From the IMG/VR virus record IMGVR_UViG_3300026519_000011, positions 1 through 64,000 of that record: a stretch of DNA of 64,000 nt. One strand, written 5' to 3'. This document shows positions 61,126 through 64,000 of the stretch, in pieces. The DNA comes from a virus. Within the stretch, counting starts at the first letter, position 1; each line of letters opens with the position of its first letter. The notes under the pieces were generated by a model. The model was not told where the DNA came from and did no database searches. It worked only from the letters and a program-made list of their open reading frames with translations. The position numbers were made by a program, and so were the translations under genes.

Positions 61126-61519
61126 TATCGGGTCTCTCCAATGTCATTAAATCCGACAGAGATTTGATAGATGCCCCACTCGCTGTTTTTACTTCTTCAC
61201 TAAGCCCTTCTATAAGGCTGTTTGCATACTGACGATGCTCAGCTGGCACATACTTAAGCAAGGCCAGGACCAGTCCTCTGCAGATTTTGAACGGCTCCTG
61301 CTCCTTCTCACAATGATCTACTAATTGCTCCACCCCTGAGTTGATGCTCCCACTTATTGGGGCAAGTTCTGCAGGGCAAGGGTGAAGGTACTTAATATCC
61401 ACCATAGCTTTCAAGGTCACCGTTAGGTGACTTTTTGAGCCTTTAACATACGCACAATTATTGCAAAATTTTTCACGCACTTGGATTAGTTCCTGTATGG
61501 TCTTATTACTATTTTTCAT
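61118..61519 (-). CDS. Cys-containing hypothetical protein
   Basis: A 133-residue protein; ATG 61519 with GGGAGAG upstream, overlapping the previous gene by 11 bases. Cys residues (FCNNCAYV, HPCPAE, DHCEKE, ICRG) could bind zinc. The C-terminal half is helical. Family not recognised. Confidence 0.5.
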   Translation of the reverse strand: MKNSNKTIQELIQVREKFCNNCAYVKGSKSHLTVTLKAMVDIKYLHPCPAELAPISGSINSGVEQLVDHCEKEQEPFKICRGLVLALLKYVPAEHRQYANSLIEGLSEEVKTASGASIKSLSDLMTLERPDNG

Positions 61520-61988
61520 TGTGAAATCTCTCCCAGCACTGCGCTTTATTGGGTTGGTTAGAGCAATCATCTACCATCTTCCCCAGTAAGCTACCCCCAT
61601 CAAGTTTGTCGCACTCGACCATAAAGCCTTTTATCTCTAAGCAGTCATCTGTCCGTGCCTTAAAAGGGCAAACCAACTCCTCTATGTGCCCTGGCTTCTC
61701 TCCTTGTAGGAATGCACTGTAAGCAACTCCTTTGGTGTCCATGTCTATCACTCTATTGCCATAGTTGTTCTTACCTGTGGCGATTACTAAACCGTAGTTG
61801 TCACGGTACACCCGCTTAACCCCAGTAGCTTCTAGTCTTCCTGAGAACCGTTCAAATATTTTGTGTTGAGCGCCTGTTCCTTCACACTGATAACACATTA
61901 TAGCAGCTCCGTTACGTTCTAATGGGCTGGCAAGTACGCCAGTACCGTTACATTTTTCGCAATTTATCGTTAATTCAATCGTTTCCAT
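61509..61988 (-). CDS. DnaJ-type zinc-finger protein
   Basis: A 159-residue protein with two C-x-x-C-x-G-T-G repeats (C-E-K-C-N-G-T-G ~10-17; C-Y-Q-C-E-G-T-G ~32-39), the motif of the DnaJ cysteine-rich domain that binds zinc and unfolded protein. No J domain is present. The remaining sequence has three more Cys (VCPFKA, DDCLEI, VECDKL). Possibly a modulator of host chaperones or a nucleic-acid-binding protein. Leader has an AACGTAA box and a palindrome (62020). Confidence 0.65.
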   Translation of the reverse strand: METIELTINCEKCNGTGVLASPLERNGAAIMCYQCEGTGAQHKIFERFSGRLEATGVKRVYRDNYGLVIATGKNNYGNRVIDMDTKGVAYSAFLQGEKPGHIEELVCPFKARTDDCLEIKGFMVECDKLDGGSLLGKMVDDCSNQPNKAQCWERFHNEK

Positions 61989-62009
61989 GTTGTCGTCCTC
62001 TTACGTTAT

Positions 62010-62174
62010 TTATAGGTTGGTTCGTCGCCATGACGAGCCGACCACCTTACCCCTACTTCTATAGCCCGTGCCTCTATTTCTACAAGACATTTCGTAGTCA
62101 TCGTCGTCATCGTCGTCATCGTCGTGTTCCTCTATTAAAAATTTACAGCAAGGGTGATCCCATGCCTTCCGCAT
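62010..62174 (-). CDS. Possible small protein with Asp-9 run
   Basis: A 54-residue frame from ATG 62174 (MRKAWDHPCCKFLIEEH, then nine Asp, YEMSCRNRG...). It overlaps the end of the 62143-62397 gene by 32 bases and fills a gap of ~150 bases. The Asp run is a (GTCATCGTC)3 repeat on the + strand. Its C-terminus (GSSWRRTN) is encoded by the palindrome at 62020. No ribosome-binding site is clear, so it may not be translated. Confidence 0.35.
   Translation of the reverse strand: MRKAWDHPCCKFLIEEHDDDDDDDDDYEMSCRNRGTGYRSRGKVVGSSWRRTNL
62020..62038. repeat. Dispersed palindrome, copy 16
   Basis: GTTCGTCG-CCA-TGACGAGC upstream of the DnaJ-type zinc-finger gene; preceded by an extra GGTT. Confidence 0.85.
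62097..62123. repeat. 9-bp repeat x3
   Basis: GTCATCGTC three times without mismatch, encoding Asp-9 on the - strand if the 62010-62174 frame is translated. Confidence 0.9.
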
Positions 62175-62397
62175 ACGCTTCTGGACACTGCTCTTTTGAG
62201 GGGTAATAAGGTGACCCTCTATCCCATGCTATGTCCTTACTAAGTACCGATACCACGCCTGGCGTTATTACCCACGAATTGCTAATCCTCCAGCACGCTT
62301 GCCACGTCTCCGTGGGATTCGGGTTCTGCTCTACCGGCACGACGAACCCGTCTCCACCTCCTACCAGCGGGTACTTAGTGTTACTAATGCGTATCAC
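62143..62397 (-). CDS. Small hypothetical protein
   Basis: An 84-residue protein starting at GTG 62397, overlapping the CACG paralogue B stop by 14 bases. Trp-rich (ETWQACWRISNSWVI) with a late Pro/Ser/Lys/Cys segment (YYPSKEQCPEAYAEG). Unrecognised family; possibly a single compact beta domain. Confidence 0.5.
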   Translation of the reverse strand: MIRISNTKYPLVGGGDGFVVPVEQNPNPTETWQACWRISNSWVITPGVVSVLSKDIAWDRGSPYYPSKEQCPEAYAEGMGSPLL

Positions 62398-62782
62398 AAG
62401 AGGTACCTCTGAGGCGGTGTTCTTTTGCCACTTCTAGGGCGCGTTCTTCTATTTCTACCAAGGTCTTAGTGGCTAATAAAAACTTATTCTCCTCAACCTC
62501 GGTAGCAAAACTGTTTCCAAGACTGACCAAGGTTTCATCGTGCGGGATGTGCATATTAACCTCGTCTCCTCGTGGTATGTCTGTGGTGGTCTTACCACAG
62601 GCACAAGTTACCCACGAGCCTGCATCCATATAATCCTGAAGGGTGAACCCTCTAACGATCCTAGCTTTATCCGCATCCCAAGTACCTTTAATAGCCGTTA
62701 GAATGCGCTGACCCCATACGGAGTTCTGTAAACCTGCTTCCGTCAGTATTTTAGTTACTTCGCTTAGCTCTTTACTTCCCAT
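62384..62782 (-). CDS. CACG-motif protein, paralogue B
   Basis: A 132-residue protein related to 41311-41673: shared S-V-W-G-Q-R-I-L-T-A, S-W-V-T-C-A-C-G, D-E-T-L-V-S-L-G-N-S-F and a final helix with I-E-E-R-A. The match covers nearly the full length with similar spacing. It overlaps the C-terminus of paralogue C by 11 bases, so B and C are adjacent duplicates. Function unknown; the CxCG may bind metal. Confidence 0.6.
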   Translation of the reverse strand: MGSKELSEVTKILTEAGLQNSVWGQRILTAIKGTWDADKARIVRGFTLQDYMDAGSWVTCACGKTTTDIPRGDEVNMHIPHDETLVSLGNSFATEVEENKFLLATKTLVEIEERALEVAKEHRLRGTSCDTH

Positions 62783-63290
62783 GACGGGTCTCCTTCGCCA
62801 CTTCTATGGCGAACTCAAGTCCGAGGTTACGAAGCCTATGATCGAGAGGCGCGCCTTCGCCGCCCTTCCTAGGCACCCCTATTGCCTCCCCACAGGCGCA
62901 GGGTTCCTCGTCAGGGTAACGAACGAAGTTTTCCTTGCAAGGTTCAAACATCCGCATCATCAGCCACTGACTATCCGTCATTTCAGCAGCTTCAGCATGG
63001 GGGCTTTTGTACTTCGTCCACCCACAAAGCGGTAATCCTGTGATTTCCCACGCCTTCGCTATTTCCGCCACCTCATCAAGCGTGAACCTATCGTTAGGAT
63101 AGCAAAACCTGTGATAGAACATCCTACCTAGCGGGTTGGGTTCAACATGAGTTATTAATCCCCATGTGAATATGAACTTTTTCACCCCGTATATTACACC
63201 ACCAACGATCTTTACCAGAGTTATATCGTTGGCGATTAAAAATTCACGGTCTGCTTCAGTTAATTCTATTACTTCTATTACTTCTGGCAT
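62772..63290 (-). CDS. CACG-motif protein, paralogue C
   Basis: A 172-residue protein. The last ~70 residues share the motif pair with A and B: E-P-C-A-C-G-E-A-I-G, then D-H-R-L-R-N-L-G-L-E-F-A-I-E-V. The N-terminal ~100 residues are different, with Trp/Tyr-rich segments (GVKKFIFTWGLITH, GRMFYHRFCYP). A degenerate palindrome copy overlaps the codons just before CACG (62906-62924). Starts ATG 63290, overlapping the upstream gene by 13 bases. Confidence 0.6.
   Translation of the reverse strand: MPEVIEVIELTEADREFLIANDITLVKIVGGVIYGVKKFIFTWGLITHVEPNPLGRMFYHRFCYPNDRFTLDEVAEIAKAWEITGLPLCGWTKYKSPHAEAAEMTDSQWLMMRMFEPCKENFVRYPDEEPCACGEAIGVPRKGGEGAPLDHRLRNLGLEFAIEVAKETRHGK
62906..62924. repeat. Degenerate palindrome copy
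   Basis: CCTCGTCA-GGG-TAACGAAC matches 13 of 16 arm positions. Inside CACG paralogue C. May be a decayed copy or chance. Confidence 0.45.
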
Positions 63291-63499
63291 GTCGGTATCT
63301 CATTCTGGTTTTGGTTTTGGTTCTCCGTTACACTGATAACCTCTAGTACCCCTATTGTCAGGAAGCAGGAGAACCATATTAGGGCCAGGAGGTAGCGTAA
63401 GTCTAAAGAAGTGAACTTCATCTCTAGGAGTCCGTAGATGGCGATGCACCCAAATAGGATGGTCATTATGATTTTCAGGTCTGTTATATCTATATCCAT
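63278..63499 (-). CDS. Small two-pass membrane protein
   Basis: A 73-residue protein with hydrophobic segments at ~8-25 (LKIIMTILFGCIAIYGLL) and ~36-56 (YLLALIWFSCFLTIGVLEVI) and a Gln/Asn-repeat tail (NQNQNQNE). Its leader contains seven TTGG tetranucleotides and a palindrome. Possibly an early membrane protein acting on the host envelope; function unknown. Confidence 0.5.
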   Translation of the reverse strand: MDIDITDLKIIMTILFGCIAIYGLLEMKFTSLDLRYLLALIWFSCFLTIGVLEVISVTENQNQNQNEIPTCQK

Positions 63500-63512
63500 G
63501 TCGTGTTTTCTC

Positions 63513-63540
63513 TTGGTTGGTTGGTTGGTTGGTTGGTTGG
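63513..63540. repeat. TTGG tetranucleotide repeat x7
   Basis: Seven perfect TTGG units run directly into a palindrome copy (63540-63558). They sit in the leader of the membrane protein gene at 63278-63499, about 13 bases before its start codon. Confidence 0.95.
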
Positions 63541-63558
63541 TTCATCACCATGACGAAC
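63540..63558. repeat. Dispersed palindrome, copy 17 (gene end)
   Basis: GTTCATCA-CCA-TGACGAAC at the end of the zinc-binding gene (contains its TGA) and beside the TTGG repeat. Confidence 0.95.
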
Positions 63559-63964
63559 CGATGGTTAAAGGATGTGCGCCACCGTCTTTGAAGTCCTGAT
63601 ACACAGGGCATAAGTCGATTGATTCTGCACCTTGCGACACCGCGCAATTCAGGTTGCCCGTACCGTCTAGATTCTCTATACAGTTCTGGCACAATCTGTG
63701 GTACGGCATGTCACACAATGTCGCTAGAGTTATCTTATTAAGGGTTAAATACTTCGCGTTCCTTAGCGACTGCTCATAGCGCCCCTTAACAGAGTTACGG
63801 TAACGGCGGTGCATCGCTTCCCCTTGTGCCGATGCTCGGTATGCTCGTTGCCTGGCACGGGTACAAGCCACGCACCGAAGCCTCCTTGAATCCTGGTAGA
63901 ACTCTGGGAATGCTTCCTTGCAAGTGTGAGAGGAACATTTCTGCTGTGGTTGTGTTTTGTTCAT
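63545..63964 (-). CDS. Zinc-binding hypothetical protein
   Basis: A 139-residue protein. The N-terminus has C-S-S-H-T-C ... F-P-E-F-Y ... L-R-C-V-A-C-T, a treble-clef/zinc-ribbon pattern common in small phage proteins. A second Cys set occurs later (LCQNCIENL, NCAVS, DLCPVY). The middle is basic (RARQRAYRAS). Its final codons and TGA lie inside a palindrome copy (63540-63558), giving a G-S-S-W ending. Function unknown, likely nucleic-acid binding. Confidence 0.55.
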   Translation of the reverse strand: MNKTQPQQKCSSHTCKEAFPEFYQDSRRLRCVACTRARQRAYRASAQGEAMHRRYRNSVKGRYEQSLRNAKYLTLNKITLATLCDMPYHRLCQNCIENLDGTGNLNCAVSQGAESIDLCPVYQDFKDGGAHPLTIGSSW

Positions 63965-63982
63965 AATGTTGTCGTGTTTGTC

Positions 63983-64000
63983 GTTCGTCAGGGTGATGAA
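63983..64000. repeat. Dispersed palindrome, cut by window edge
   Basis: GTTCGTCA-GGG-TGATGAA, one base short of full length at the right edge; in the leader of the 63545-63964 gene. Confidence 0.9.

Noticed and set aside
63300-63692. 130-codon frame containing NQPTNQPTNQ
   Set aside because: It is a by-product of the TTGG repeat and overlaps two better frames with proper starts and Cys motifs.
6733-64000. Palindromes as Rho-independent terminators
   Set aside because: Only copy 12 (56690) has a nearby T-run; most lie in leaders and some inside genes, and arm mismatches do not preserve RNA pairing on the transcribed strand.
6733-64000. CRISPR array
   Set aside because: Repeats are thousands of bases apart with no regular spacers and no cas genes.
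1-64000. Temperate lifestyle genes
   Set aside because: No integrase, excisionase or CI/Cro-like divergent switch found; the HTH and LysR-like genes sit within early operons. The rest of the genome is unseen.

Overview
The window is part of a tailed double-stranded DNA phage genome (siphovirus-like morphology) infecting a Gram-negative bacterium. Evidence for the host type is a nested two-component spanin pair, lipoprotein signal sequences with lipobox cysteines, and a zinc M15 endolysin. I see no integrase, excisionase or recognisable lysogeny switch, so it looks virulent, but the window has no obvious genome end and both edges cut through features.

Layout. Positions 1-35178 are read entirely from the + strand: tail-fibre-like genes (1-2642), a lysis region (2646-6394: beta-helix-like protein, M15 endolysin, lipoprotein, spanins, small membrane proteins, a phospholipase A2-like protein), an HU-like protein, then packaging and head genes (small and large terminase, portal, S49 protease, scaffold-like, decoration, major capsid), connectors, tail tube, tail chaperone, a 2498-residue tape measure and a distal tail set (repeat-rich 1449-residue protein, a protein sharing the same repeat, a BR0599/DUF2163-type protein and a tip protein). 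A gene-free, hairpin-rich stretch of about 410 bases (35179-35591) separates this arm from the convergent arm. From 35592 to the right edge everything is read from the - strand: Dda/RecD-type helicase, three-domain DNA polymerase I, SNF2-type helicase, primase-polymerase/helicase, PD-(D/E)XK nuclease, SbcC/SbcD (Rad50/Mre11) pair, a ubiquitin-like conjugation cassette, and then many small early-type genes, several with zinc-binding CxxC motifs.

The most unusual content is the cassette at 53212-58961. It encodes a ThiF/E1-like adenylating enzyme, an E2-like protein with HPHV and PCLG motifs, a second E2-shaped protein that appears to have lost the catalytic cysteine, a JAB/JAMM metalloprotease (E35, H97, H99, D110), and upstream a protein whose N-terminus looks like a beta-grasp ubiquitin-like domain. 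The module resembles the ThiF/JAB/E2/Ubl sets of plasmid PRTRC-type clusters, but here it lies in a phage replication/recombination arm and is joined by start-stop overlaps to the SbcD gene.

A second unusual feature is a dispersed 19-bp palindrome, consensus GTTCRTCANNNTGAYGAAC, present in 18 copies (one degenerate, one cut by the window edge). Most lie in leaders of - strand genes, but copies also sit inside coding sequences, over a start codon and over stop codons. It looks like a DNA-level operator or a mobile palindrome. Two near-identical consensus sigma-70 promoters on the - strand (41286-41314 and 59788-59816) probably serve the replication arm; a shared TGCTAGWATGCT box (13763, 17922) is a candidate late promoter for the structural arm.
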